Assembly: GCA_009869945.1 (NCBI GenBank)
Contig: WIXG01000065.1
Span: 62,001-126,000 of the forward strand
Reading direction: 5' to 3'
DNA length: 64,000 bases
Source of the DNA: Mesaphorura yosii
Lineage: Eukaryota > Arthropoda > Collembola > Poduromorpha > Tullbergiidae
Below are positions 44,901 through 57,614 of the stretch, in pieces (the stretch's first letter is position 1; the number at the start of each line of letters is the position of its first letter). The notes beneath the pieces are model-generated. The model made no database searches. It was not told the DNA's origin and saw only the letters and a program-made list of their open reading frames with translations. A program made the translations under genes and the position numbers.

Positions 44901-44974
44901 GATCTTGCCAACTCGTATTCAGCGAGTAGTTTCTTCCTCTTGCGTTCCTTTCGTTTCTCCTTTTTGGACTCCAT
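41955..44974 (-). CDS. REXO5: RNA exonuclease 5 / NEF-sp (DEDDh 3'-5' exonuclease)
   Basis: REXO5 trims 3' ends of small structured RNAs such as snoRNAs and 5S/28S rRNA, shown in Drosophila. Twelve exons (minus): 44974-44882, 44787-44593, 44535-44389, 44313-44165, 44086-43860, 43788-43554, 43476-43332, 43266-43072, 43005-42816, 42748-42626, 42545-42463, 42371-41955, giving 732 residues. The N-terminus is Lys-rich and coiled. [15 protein letters not shown] and [17 protein letters not shown] are the family's middle block. The exonuclease domain (about 375-540) carries all DEDDh residues: FAIDCEMC (D, E), GHSLNCDL (D) and HCPTEDA (H, D), with [10 protein letters not shown] between. The C-terminal region ends with [15 protein letters not shown], as in mammalian REXO5, and a disordered tail. 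The donor of exon 7 could be three bases earlier, and the last intron's acceptor (CGAAG) is weak. Confidence 0.9.
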
Positions 44975-47790
44975 CAGCTACCGGAGCCGAGTCATTTCAC
45001 GGACTGGATTGCCAATGAAATCGAGAGATCATGTCACTGATAGCCTGTCATGCGGGAAGTAGCAATAGGTGTTAGTACTAACATAACGAACACAATAATC
45101 ATAATTTATGCTAGCTCACCTGTGAAGTTCACCATCTCACCGCTGTCACCGCAGAATACAAGAACTTATGAATTCAGTTGTCTGACTTATCACATCACAG
45201 TAGACACCTGTTAGAATGATCACAACAACATTTCAGAACGATTTGGAGTGACTGGGCCCTACATTTGACGATTTTGACAATAATATGTGGATTGCTCTCA
45301 GTCACAGGCAAGTCTCCGCAACTGTGGCACATGTGCAAGGTATGAACTTTCGTTCTGCGCGCGCCTTTTAACATTTCCTATGTTTTCCATCTGAGGCCAA
45401 AACTAAAATAAATCAAGTTTGCTGGCGAGGTCGCTCCAATGGACTCAATTCTCTCGAAAGCACCTGGAATGGCCGTGCTCTGCTTGGGCAGATCAAAATA
45501 TTTGCGGTGCGCCGAAGGAAATCTCGAATATTTAGCCACGTTTGCGTGAGTTTTCATGACTGAAGTCTTAATGCCTCAATTTCAATCTAATTCGGGCTTT
45601 GATATATGGGCTCCTGCCAGGAATGGACAGGGCAGGGCACGTGTCAAGCAGTCAAAACAAATCTCATCTCATCTTTGCCTTTTGACTTTGTAATCGTAAA
45701 CATTTGCCAAGAAAATCAAACGCTTCTTGCCTCCTACAAATAATTTAATACGCTGGAGTCATCATTGCGTGACTGCGTGGGTTGCCTTCTTGCTGGAATT
45801 TCTTCACGTCAAGATCGGTTTCTGCTTCCGTTGATTTTAGCCTCACAGGCAAACGTAGGACTATAATATGCAATCAAATCATTGCCAAACTATTTCTTCT
45901 ACCCAGCTTAGTAGGTTGGAGAAGTTTCATTCAGGATTCACACATGCAATACTTGAGCACTGAGAGAACTGTGGCTCAAATTCCACGAGGCTGATGGCCC
46001 GTGACCAAAATAGTAGCAACAGTGGTAGTGAATTGGCTCACTGGCTGAATGAATGCACCGCGCAGATGGCGGATGCAAGTTCAAGAGTCTAGAATCGAGA
46101 ATCCAAGAATTCGAATTGAGATACGATAAAAAGTGTGAAATAAAAAATGAATCTCTCCGCTTGTTCTTTCCGTTTCCGCTGGAGTTCGAGTAATTCTTTG
46201 CATTTCGCAACTTACTTTTTGCGGTTTATTATTATCCAGCCATTTCTAACGTTAAATATTCATGCTGCTCGTGGTCCTGGCTAGTCAGATGCAATTTCTA
46301 ACCTCACAAATGATAAATGATTAAATGCCGTCACAACTCCGTTCCATTTGTTGTGGTTTAGTGAAATGTAGCCTATGCCTGTTACAAAATACGAATCGGA
46401 TTATTGAATCATGTCTGATTTGATTCCCAAAAGGCGAAGAGATGCTTCCGATTTGATTTGATTTGACATGATTAGCCGCAGAATTTTCTTGGACCTGGAC
46501 ACACAAGTACACGCCGCGTGCTGCGTGCATAATTTACGGTATTTACGGCCGGGTTAGTTTGCGTACAAAAATATTTCATTTATATTTATATTTCAGTGGT
46601 AAAATACTGGTTCCCGATTTCCAAGTCATGAAGTCACGATCATGAGCATGAACTCTATTTCAATGAATCTCATTTCTTTCATTAGCTCCATGCGATGTAC
46701 AGTCTATTCGTCCCCTTCTCTCAACGCTTGCCCTGCCAGTGCCGGTTATCTCACAGCAGACTTCCTCCGCTCGAGCCTTTGCCAAAAAACCGAGCTTTTC
46801 CTTTTGCATGTGCCAAATTTTTTTGCCATAGCTTTTCGTACGTACGTGGCAACTGGTAACGGCAACTGCAACCCGTGCAGATTCTGGATAGGTATACAAC
46901 TTGCTTGGAAGAGAAAAGCGAGACCAGACCCACTCTCTTACGGTTCCATTGTACGGCTCTTGGATCAATAATACTACGCTGACTGACTCTCCGTTCCTTC
47001 CTTCTGGTTTCAGTGAACAGTCACCGACTAGGCTTTCGTTTCAGTTCTCGCTCCCGTCGTCTTGCACAAAGAAGACTCTCGCGCACGAGGACGAGGCGAG
47101 CGAAGAAAGTCTCCTGCCTGGCTTGTGCAAAAATTATTGAACGCTCTCGTTCATTGTTAATAGTAACGGCTTGACCCAGATTTCCAGCACTTTGGCACGG
47201 GCGGCTCTCGTGTAGGCTCGTCTAAAATCAAAATCGCATCGAAATCAGAGGTTTAGTAACGAGATCAACTTATAAGCTTTGTAAGTGTTTGCCGTGCACT
47301 GGACATCCACAGTGTTTTCAGTTACGAAGTTTGGACGGACGGGACAAATCTGGAAATAATCGGTCATTTTTGTACATCGCCTATTCTTTATCTTTGGACT
47401 CGATTTGCGTTGAAGGTACGTCTGTTTGTCCGTTTAAATTAAAGGTACCAAAACTTCATGGCGTCAGCCGTGACAGGTAACTGGCAGTTAACGCGATTTG
47501 CCTCACATTCGTTGAGTTAGCTGTTCGCTTCAATGATTTGAGAATTTGAAAGGACCCAAAACATCAAAAGCACTTTTGATAAGCTAGGATGATACGCGAA
47601 AAGTTGTATAGATTAGGGTGTTGTGCTCCTCCAGTCTAGTTAGTCCGCCGCGGTGTTGATTGACCTTTGCCCTTGCGTATACTCACTGATTAACCGGGCA
47701 AAACATCCGCTACTCGCAAAGATTACGTATGCCGGCGGTGAACTTTGAATCAGAGTCGAATATTAAATCCGTGCGTGGAGTAGTTTATAA

Positions 47791-48025
47791 CTAATTGAAG
47801 GCATGAGTGCAAAAAATGCCTTTGGGAAATTGTTTGTATTCAAAAGTTCTTGTTGAATTTATGAAAACCAGCGCAAAAAGTAAATCTGATATTTAGATTC
47901 TTGATTTTTGGCTGCCAAAGGCATTCGTACGATATCCTCATTGAGCATAATTCCTAGTAACCACGACAAATTTTGAAAACAAGCAAGTTTCTAAAGACAT
48001 TTTTTGCATTCATGCCTTCAATTAG
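47791..48025. mobile_element. MITE, 235 bp, with about 45-bp terminal inverted repeats
   Basis: The left end reads CTAATTGAAGGCATGAGTGC and the right end, read on the opposite strand, CTAATTGAAGGCATGAATGC. The match continues through AAAAAATG to about 45 bp with several mismatches. The centre has no reading frame. A short non-coding unit with long inverted ends is typical of a miniature inverted-repeat element. The flanks (TTATAA and AGATAA) give no clear target duplication, so the superfamily is open. Confidence 0.75.
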
Positions 48026-51000
48026 AGATAAGGCGAGTTCGAGTTTACAATTTCCGGTCACTAATCATTTTGGCTCTCCAACGCGCAATTTCGCTCATCG
48101 TTTCCCTTTCGCATGCATGAGGCATCACTTATCTGACTACTAACTTTGTGCCTAATGGAAAAGACGCTGAGGGACTGACTTGGCTAATGGTTCTTCTGTT
48201 CTGCATAAACTGTACAAATTGATACTTGCTTGACGTACAAGGAACTCGATCATTACATAAAAATTAACTAACGCGTCATATTCACAGTTACCGCGTTAGG
48301 TTAATGTGGATTAAAAATCAAGCGATAGATTAGCTTCATGTTTTTAGTGCCGTCTGTTTTCACAATGGCAAGTAATTTTTAATGTAACAGGACAGAGAAA
48401 TAAAGAAAATATCGTCTCGTTTGATTCCGCTTTGTGTGAGTGCTGGAATTGAATTCGGTGGTACCTTTTATTAGTTTATATGAAGTGGTAGAAGATGAAA
48501 TGAGATAATTATGTGTATAGAAGCGAAAGCGTTCCGTTTTTAATGGTAATGTGCAATAATAATTTTATTCATGATAAGACTTAAGACGTTGAAATAAAGT
48601 ACCCAACAAAGATTGAACAAAGGAACTCAGCGTTTTGTGGCATTCGCCATTCACTTTTCGCAACAGCCACTTGCAATGAACGCATCAAAAACTTGAGCAT
48701 TGAGCATAGCAACCCGACCTGAGGCAGGAAGGATATGCCAGATGCTTTTCAATCCAACAGGCTCGTATTCTAATTTTCTACCCCTTGCAAATTTGAGTCC
48801 GCAAATATTAACACTGCATCGTACGCAGTGAAGGGCAAACTAAGCCAAGCCGTGGCAGTTGCAGCCATTGCATAATAACAGTGCTATTAGCCATTGCCTT
48901 TAAGCAGAGGCGACGAGTGACGGGTCTGGTCTGTTTATATCCAGTAACACAGAGATGACTCACGATTAACTACTAAAGACATTCGCGCGGCTACCCAACA
49001 GCGACGGATGGACGGACAGACAGAAAAAGTGAGGGCGAGGGGACTTAATCAAAACAATGCATCGCGATACGCTAAAATGTTGCGATTGCGAAATGTTATA
49101 CCAGAACGCTTTCGCCTTTCGCTTTCTGCACTCTGTGAAAACAGAGAATGACAGGCTGCATCGTTTAATCGACATAAATTCGCGAGGGCAGGAGCGAATG
49201 GCAAAGGAAAAGGGGTTCATTAATTTTGTACTCGCATGCAAACAGCCAAAAGCAAATAGCTCCGGTCCCGGTTATCTCATCTCACAGATAAGTTCCAAGG
49301 CAAGCATGATAAATAAGCACGACTTAGCTTATCAAAATCGGAACAACATTTGCATTTGCCTGATTATCTGGCTTAACTCACTGAGCTATAAATAATTATG
49401 ATTCAATTTAGCAAATGAATGAAAACGCGAATCAAAATCCCATCCGAAAATGAGTTTTCCCACAAGCCAGCGACACTGATAAAGAGAGTAAACATTGGCC
49501 AAAGCAACTGCACAACCACGAGTCGCGACTGCCCAACAAAGGTCAATTACATGATTCATAATTGTTGTCTGTTGTTTTTCTAGCTTGCCTTGTTTACATT
49601 TTTTACTGAGATAAATACTCCACCATTTCTGACTTGTCCATGACTTGAGCTTTGACTTGAGTGGCTCACGTTTCTTGGCCTGTCTGTGCCGTGCCGTGCC
49701 ATAAAAAAATTAAACTTTTACGGTTCAACTCGCAACGCAACTTGACTTGAGTTTGGCTAAAAGATAATTTACTATCGTCATCGCCGTGTACAATAATAGC
49801 CAGATTGCGAAACTATTATTCTCGTTGAGGTACTGCTGATTATGTAAGACAGAGCTTCATGTGCTCAGCGTGTCTGAGTGAAACCGGTTTTGCATACAAT
49901 CAACTCCGTACCAAGCGCCAGCGCCGTGTCCAGAACCAGAAGGTTAGAATTAGAAGTTAGATTGCATTTTCCTTTGTTTTATCCTGATGTTTGAGATTTT
50001 CCATTTGTCTGTTGCATATTTCACAAAGGGCACCTTTTAACTAAAGGTACTTGAAACCCGTTTAGTGAAAACAGGCCGGAAGGGTTCAAATCTGCTTTGA
50101 GTCATCTGTTAGCTGTCTACTGCGTTAATTGGAAATTGAGTCTGTGATGGACTGGTCGTAAGGTCAAAAAAGGTGGCCTGCACCTTTTTGCGTGTTTTTG
50201 GGTACACCACACGATCCGTCGCCCGTCCAGAGGCGAATTCCTTGTCATTTATTACATTTTTGTACATTTCCATGATCTTGCATCAGAGATGTACTTGCAA
50301 CTCAGTAATCTGAGTGTTACTTGAACTGGAGCGGACCCCGCCGAGCCGCGAAATATTACGCTGCTGCTATTAATTGCTGGCATGCTAGAAATGCATGAAG
50401 AAATGTATCAAATGTTCTGTCGTGGCAAACTTAAAGACTAGCGTCTATTCTTACATATATCACGAGACAATAATGAATAAAGAGTTGTACGCAGGCTTAA
50501 TTTAATGCGTCAACATTTGACTTTTTGAATATTTTGCACTGACAAGCGGCATGAGTAATTGTAAATTGACACTTCGCTGACAATTTACACAAACCACTAA
50601 AGTAAACATAGACTGCAGTTTCAGACCAGTAGCATTCATATTAATCTAAATATTTATATCTTTTTTTGCACCAAAAATTATGAATCAAACAGCGGCATCA
50701 GAGTGAGTTATGTAATCATCAATGAGCAATCGATTGGGTTATTTATAGGTTTCCGCTTTGGCTTTATTCGCCAACTGCAAGCAAAAGCATTACAAAGCAT
50801 TGCAGTTGTCTTGGACAACAAGCAAGGCAGTTGGCAAAAAACGTGCTTAACTTCAGAATTTCCCGTGACTAATCACTGTGATGCCATTAAAGCCGCCTGG
50901 GTCTGAGCCCAAAGCCCAAATTCAGAGCGTCCACGTCCTGAGCCCTGGTTGCTCTCAGACCAATATCTCTCTTTGCAGTTCCAAACCATTTGCTTTGTAG

Positions 51001-51682
51001 AGTTAGCGTTCATTTGTGCGTCGAGTAAGGCAAAGGTATATCTTCGTGTTAATGTAGATTTGCTCGTGACCTCTTGAACCTAGCATGTTCTATTCCCTTT
51101 CTTTCTCGTGCCGTGTGTATTCTTTCTGTACTCAGCCCTTTTCCATGATCCCATTTAATTTTTACTCCAGCATTGATTCACATTTCACAGCATGGGAAAA
51201 AGTTCTTGCTGTGCTCCGTTTATTCGTTTATTTGACATAATTTATGCGTGTATTTGTGTGTTGAAATCTGCATCGAGCTCTTAGAGAGCAGGCAGGCGTA
51301 GGGCTGTCCGAATACAGTAGAAAAGAGAGCAGAGATGCTCGAACAAAGAGAGATTAAGTTACTACCGTCACCGTCGTTCTTCTTTACTGCTTTCAGAACT
51401 CCGAAATGAGAATTCTCAGTTTATAATACAGCTATACACTAATTTACCATGACCATACTTTATGACATCTTTTCCTACTTCATGCAGTATGACATCGACA
51501 GCTTTTAACGATCTTGCTCGCAAAAAATTGAACCGGGGTGAAAAATAAACTCACTATTTACACGTAACATAAACAAACATGTGCATGTGGACTGTGGCTT
51601 GCTAAAAATGAAATACGACATCATAAATTCTGAATTCCATAAATCTTGAGACTGGAACTGTTGCTCAATAATTTCTTCAAAG

Positions 51683-51740
51683 AGAGTTCAGTTTCGTAGT
51701 TGATTCGTATAAACGAATCGACTACGAAACTGAAGACTCT
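51683..51740. repeat. Near-perfect 26-bp hairpin
   Basis: Left arm 51683-51708 and right arm 51713-51740 are complementary with a four-base loop (ATAA), one G-T pair and one two-base bulge. The arm core is CAGTTTCGTAG followed by TTGATTCGT. No transposon ends or coding potential surround it. It could be a small-RNA precursor, a foldback remnant or a protein-binding palindrome. The loop is shorter than in usual animal microRNA precursors. Confidence 0.8.
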
Positions 51741-54224
51741 GAATTTCCTTACTTTTGCTTCTTGATTTCTGGGTTTGGTAATAAAATATGAGCCTTTATC
51801 GTCTCGTTTGTTCTCGATCTAAAATTTCTCGCAATAACAATTTACGAGTCGATGATTTATGAGTAAAATGATAAGATTCCCATTGCTCTTGACTCATGAC
51901 TCATGACTCTTTCACACATCAGAGTTGGAAAATTAGTACACAAAACGCAAGAATTCAAAAAGAAGTGTTATTATGTTGAATTAATTAGTGATACGACTCA
52001 CACCACGCCACGCCATGTCGCGTTCAGTGTAATTACAAGCAGCATGCAGCAAGCAGCCAGCCTTTGTTTACTTTTACTCATGCACGCAGTGAATTAGTGG
52101 ACTATGACCCATAATTAGTATCAGCAGCCCTGAATTGCAGCCATGTCTAGCCTTTGCCTTCGCCTTTGTCTAGAATCTGAATAATCTGAGGCTCTAATGA
52201 TACTAGTTCAGGATAGTGGATATGAACTTTGCTTTTCCTCGTTTTCGTGGATGTGACCGGCGGCTCGTTATTAACTAACGTCTTCTTATATAGCACTTCG
52301 TGAGTCACCGTCCACTGTGTGCAATAGCTGCTCTTCGTTGTCCGTTCCTTTTTACGTCTCGTCTCCGTCAAATTTGTCAAAACAATCTGTCTACGCGTAC
52401 ATAAGCACAAAATGTAATCTAGTTAGTCTCATTTTTATGCCATGTGCTGCCGCTGCCTTTGTTGATGCGGCACCATCGCAGCTTTCAGCGTCAGCGTTGT
52501 GCTTGCGTGCACTGCTTTTGCCGTTTCCAGTAAACCGCAGTCACATCCAGCCACGCCACAATGGAAAAGAAAAGGTTATATTTTGACTTTGAAAATGACA
52601 ACAAATGCATAAATTATAATTGCTATATGCCGCAACCTGCTGAATATTAAGAAAAGAGCAGCTTGCAGTGTCGCTTGTCACAGAAGCAACAGCTATAAAA
52701 TAAAAGTATAGACAGACGCGAAACGAAGAAAAGATAAGAAATTCATCATTAGTGAGTGCTGCACGACTAAAATACAATACGCAGCTAAGCTCAGGCTCAA
52801 TCCATTGGCTTTTGTTTATGATTCGTAAGATGCTCACTGCTCATGCTCGCAGTTCCAGTAAATTCGGTTTACGTTTAGTTTAGTTTGCTGGAGATTTCGA
52901 TTCTGAAACTGGTTCACTTTGTCCTGTGTTGTAGTGCAAGGACAAATGCCATAAAAATGCGACGGTGCATTTTTACGTGATCGTGGTCGGTGATTACTGC
53001 TGATTCATTTCGCTGACACAGTTCAAATTACGCGTTTATTACTTTCGCGACGGCGTGGCGGCGTTCTTGACAATTGAAAAGGTGAATACTACAGCATTGG
53101 CCTTGAGATCGTTGTAACTGTAACCGTAAATCGTTAATGTGAGGTGTACAAAGTGGAAGGATGAAATCGATCTCGTGCGTCATGTCATACGAGATCAGAT
53201 ACACAAACACTGCACAACTGCGACTGGAATTTTGAGAAAGTGAAAACTCAGTATTTCTGGGAAGGTCAGCCTGTCGCTTCTTTTATTGGCCTGGCCAGAT
53301 CAATGCTACGGAGCATGGGGCCTTGCCCTGTTCCTTTCCTTACACTTTGAGATGTAAAGATGAGATAATTGATAAATGAGATGTGAGACTGGCAAAGTAA
53401 CATCTTCACGTCTCGCGTCCGGAACTCCTTCAAGTCTCGTTTGCGCTTTATCAAAGTATACTTATTATATTTTCTTGTACGTACACCATGTCACCTTTGC
53501 CTTGAGTTGCGTCTTAATTTCTCACTTAAAAACGATCTAATGGCGATCCCTGCGATCTTTCAATGAGCTGGGGACCGCCGGACCCGACATACGTGCAGAT
53601 TATAGAAGAGAATCTCGAACCACCTGATGCCCAGGCCCTGTCTGTGTTTTCGCGATCGTTGCATTTTGTACTTTACGGAGACAAATCCTAACTGCTAATG
53701 CTAATTAGGGACAAGACAATAGAAAAATGAGTGAGAATGCTTACAGGCTTTAGAAATGCATAATCGATCACGACATTTCTTCTTTGCGCGATGATGTAGG
53801 CAATAATCGCCAATTTTGCACATCAGACAGAAGCAAAAGCCAATCATTCAACAATGAAGCAATGGACTACAGCTGTACATTCGGAATTTTGAGTTGATTT
53901 AAGACTTGCAGTGCTGTGGTGTCTGAAAAATTAAATTCAGGCCTCTTTTGTTGGTTTTCTGTCCAGAACTAAGACCTTCACCAACCAACATCGCATAGCT
54001 GAAGCCATCAAACCTATACAGGTTGTATCTGGGTAGTTATCAAGTAAGGAAAAGATCCAAGTGGATGGAAACTATTCAACCAGCATCAGCCAGGAATCTG
54101 AGCAGCAATCGACGGAACAAACGGAGAAAGAAGCCGGAGACACTGCGGTCACAACTTCAGCCTCAGCCTGAAATTGCATCTTGTCGTGTCTGTGTCAGTT
54201 CTTAGCTGAATTCGGCCAATTGTG

Positions 54225-55965
54225 ATGCTTTCGACAATGCCAGACTACAGCGTCCGCCCCAATGCTCCACCCGCATCACCGTTCCACCATCAGTGGGTGT
54301 ACGGGAACGAAATTGGCTGTGATGTGATATTTCTGGCCGGGCAAGACGCCGGAGAAACATGGCGGCTTCCTGCACACACGAGCGTCTTGAAGGAGAAGAA
54401 TGCACTGTTCGAAATAATGTTTTCCGGTCGTTTCTTACAGCAGGCAACGGTGGACGTGCCTGACGTCGATGGGCGTGCGTTCGATAATTTGCTGAGGTAA
54501 GCCGTTCGTCAACCCGTGTTGAATTACACGCACTTCGTCAATAAATTGTTAATTGAGCTTTTGTGACCCATTTCAGATTTCTTTACGAAGAGCCGGTCTC
54601 GCTGCAGTCGGTGGAAACTGCACTTGGTACTCTCTATGCTGGACATAAATACCAATGCTATGGATTAATTCGACTTTGCATTGCGTATCTACTGGATAAC
54701 TTTAAGGAGACGAATATTCTTCTCATTCTGAAATTCATCCGCGTCTTCAACAGCGACTGCAAAGAGTTTGAAGTATGTTTGCTTAATCACTAGATTGTGC
54801 GTCTATAAATGCAATTTGAGTAATTTCATTGACTAAATGTGTGATTTTACAGAATATGCCATGCGAGGGCACGAAGACTGCTGGACTCCAAATCAAAAAT
54901 TGTGTTCCTTGTCCGGTGAGGCAGCCGCTGGAGCTGTTCAGCTACAACCCTGACGTATCTCTCACAAGCGCCACGCCCGGAATCTCCGCGTCAGGAGTTT
55001 CCAACCACGTGTTCATCACAAACACTTGCATCGAGGACGAATGCTTCAACCTTCTTCAACACTGCCTGACCTTCATAGATAAGCACGGGACGGCAGTGCT
55101 CGGCTCGGATGAAATGGAAGATTTGGACTTGCCAACGGTTCGTGTGATTCTGTCTCGAGATACGCTGAACGTTGGAGGAGATGAAGAAGTCGTCTTTTCT
55201 GCAATAAGCAAGTAAGGATACGAAAACATTTAATATCGGACAAGATTCAAATTAACGATGTCAATTTATTATCCTTTTCCTTATTCTCTTTTTAGATGGG
55301 CAGATAAAGAATGCAAGCGAAAGCAGCTTCCACTGACCGGTGCCAGCAAGCGTGAGCTCCTGGGCGATTCGCTTTACCTTCCGCGTTACTTGACAATGAG
55401 TCTCAAGTCATTTGAGAATGGTCCAGCCAGATCAGATTTGCTGACACCTAAAGAAATCATACTCTTGAGTGAACTCATCAAATCCGGAAATGTTGGATCA
55501 CCAAAGCATAAGCCTGCCCTCCAATCAGCTTCTGCGCCTGCCAAGCACCCGACTTTAACCACCGCCAGTGTTATCAAACTGCTTCAGCATGCGCCGACTT
55601 CACTTCTTCCGCATCTTCAGTCTATTGCAATCCCACGCTGCACCGGAAATGAGACCACCAACTTCACCAGTCTGTCGATGCCTCCTTCGCCGGTAAAGAA
55701 ATGTGGTCTATCGTTTTTCACACTTTTACGATTAAAGACGCGCAGGATTTGTTGCCGCCTGAGCCGTTCGCGGCCGGCTTCAAAAGAAAATTCGCCTTGT
55801 CCCAGCCTGAATTCTAGTCCCGTACACGGACCAAATCAAGGTTACGCCAATCCGGGCTACGCAGGCCCAGACCACTACACAGCAGTCAACGGGCCAGACG
55901 CTGCTCTGCCAGAGAGAAGTATTCTCGAGCGCATCGTAGTTTGTTTGGCTTGCTTCTTGGATTGA
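54225..55965 (+). CDS. BTB-BACK protein of the BTBD3/BTBD6 type, lacking the PHR domain
   Basis: BTBD3/6-type proteins are cullin-3 substrate adaptors with roles in neural development. Exons: 54225-54496, 54577-54772, 54853-55211, 55296-55965, giving 498 residues. The BTB domain (about 17-125) shows WVYGNEIGCDVIFL, AHTSVLKEKNALFEIMFSG, VPDVDGRAFDNLLRFLY and TLYAGHKYQCYGL. The BACK region (about 130-305) has CIEDECFNLL, SRDTLNVGGDEEVVFSAI and WADKECKRKQLP, then LYLPRYLTMSLKSFENGPARSD, matching the BTBD3/6 LEEFANGAAQSDIL block. In place of the PHR beta-sandwich there is a tail with no recognised domain: Pro/Ser-rich, a basic cysteine-containing patch (TRRICCRLSRSR), then Gly/Tyr/Pro-rich sequence ending CLACFLD. 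The start is the ATG at 54225; a second Met four codons on is possible. Confidence 0.88.
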
Positions 55966-56756
55966 AACAGGAAGACAGAGCTCGAGCTGGTTATCAGTTT
56001 TTATAATTTTGACAGTTTTAAAGATTTTTAATAGTATCACACGTTTACAAATGCTTTTAATTAAGTTATTTTCTACTTTCTACAGCTTTAGTTAGAATTG
56101 TACTATTTAGTAGCTAGCTTCTTTCTGAAGCCTCCTTTCTTTTCTTTTGCTCACTCATTGATTCATTAACTACTCACCAGTATCTTGCCTTTGCTTGCTT
56201 CTTTACTGCACGCATACACACTAATGAAATTTATTGCTTAACTTTACTGTGTTCAGTTCAAACATTATCGAGCTCTTGATGCAAATTGCGTCGTGAGTAG
56301 GTTAAGAGAAGAATTAACGATAGAACAATGGAACACGGTATGGAACCTTCCAGTGTACCTTAGAAACTTAATCCAAATGAATGCGAAGATTTAAGGAATC
56401 TATTATACGTATCTCTATAAAGTTATATTATATCGACATTCGAGACACGATATCGATACCGATATTCAAGCTGTGCTAGTGCTGTGCATCTATTAAATTC
56501 TATAAGATAAGATGACAGATATGAAAATGATAATTGCATATTATACAGAATCACTATTGTATAATGAAGAGTCTAAGTTATATGCCCTAAGGAAATGGAT
56601 CCTTACAGAAATGAGTCACAATTATAGCCTAAGCATACTTAAATTGCAATTGTATGATTCGATGCGTCGATGCGTGATGATGACGCATTTGGCATTTGGA
56701 TTTGCAATTTCTTACTATTTGACAATGAGGGAAATAAATGTGAATTTGTGAGTGCT
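55966..56756. other. 3' flank of the BTB gene
   Basis: This AT-rich stretch probably holds the BTB gene's 3' UTR. An AATAAA occurs near 56733, only some 20 bp from the stop codon of the convergent secreted-protein gene. I see no coding exon. Confidence 0.45.
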
Positions 56757-57614
56757 TTACATTGGACTGTCCTGGCCTGAAGTTATTGCAGGAGCAGGAG
56801 TATTGCCGTCCCTTCGAAAGACGCCGTGCTTAATGGTGTTATCGACACCGATCATCCTCGCCTTGCTGTCGTCGTCACAGCCTTTCCTTGCAGAACAAAT
56901 GTCACCGTGCCCGATTCCAATGTCATTCGTATCGAGGACCAGCCCTGGAACGAACGAGGTCTCATTTTTCAGGCCCACGCAGAAGGAGTCTCCACCTTTC
57001 GTTGTCACAGTCCAGGAAGAGTTGCCCAGGATTGCAAACGATTTGATGACTCCAAACATTTTGTCCAGACAAAATGAATGGTTGCCCGTGTCGCCCTTGA
57101 TGATCGAAGTTGAATCGGAGAGCAGCCCGGTGACTCGATACAGGCTCAGTGCGCTGGTGTGGTAATCTTGGACGTACCCAATTCGTCTCCAGCATCCGCC
57201 ATTTTTGAGCGGATTCTGCGTCGTCATAAATGTATGGTACGGAACTCCAATTCGGTCCTGGTATAAATATTCGGCAAACCCGTCTTTGGACTCCGTGTTG
57301 AATACTTCGTATTGTGTGAACATCCACCTGCGTCAAGCGTCAGGCAATCGAGTAAGTCCTCCAGTGAGCTCAGTCCAGCGAGTAATGTTAATCATTAATA
57401 AGAGAGTTGAAAAGAAGTCATGCACTTACATTCCTTGGACGCTCGCGGAACGCCGCGTCATCTTGTCACAATGGGCGATGGTGCCCAGGTTGACACAATG
57501 CTCTCCGTAGCCGTCTTCACCGTCACATACGGAAAACCGAATTTGTCCATGACTGACACAAATTAATATCAAGATTGTCAGCACGTTTATTAAGACTGCA
57601 GTCGAATGCAACAT
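56757..57614 (-). CDS. Secreted protein of unknown family
   Basis: Two exons (minus), 57614-57430 and 57327-56757, join in phase to 251 residues. The N-terminus is a clear signal peptide (hydrophobic VLINVLTILILICVSHGQ, likely cut after about residue 24). The mature part has eight cysteines, which could form four disulfides (CDGEDGYGEHC, HCDKM, GGCWRR, SFCLDKM, SFCVG, ICSARKGC), and at least two N-glycosylation sequons (NHS, NSS, NET). The body (FTQYEVFN, YLYQDRIGVPYHTFMT, ALSLYRVTGLL) is beta-rich in appearance. No transmembrane segment follows. I do not recognise the family. It belongs to a run of secretory genes at the right end of the window. Both splice sites are good (GAAT|GTAAGT, ACGCAG|G). 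Confidence 0.75.

Larger units (their letters stand above)
44975..54224. other. Gene-poor stretch upstream of REXO5 and the BTB gene
   Basis: No family-level protein match occurs over 9 kb. The left end should contain the REXO5 promoter (minus). The right end probably contains 5' UTR exons of the BTB gene; a good acceptor (CTGTGTCAG, about 54198) lies just before its start. Two short plus-strand frames ending at donor-like sites occur at 45285-45339 and 45439-45545, but their phases do not match. Contained features: a MITE (47791-48025) and a hairpin (51683-51740). Short words of the TGCCGTGCC and CCACGCCACG type recur (about 49688, 52005). Confidence 0.5.

Noticed and set aside
50165..50190. 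Inverted repeat AAAAAGGTG / CACCTTTTT as a bacterial-type terminator
   Set aside because: It is short (about 10 bp) and in eukaryotic intergenic DNA. No gene ends there.
51683..51740. The hairpin as a definite microRNA gene
   Set aside because: The loop is only four bases and the arm matches no microRNA family I know. It is kept as a hairpin only.
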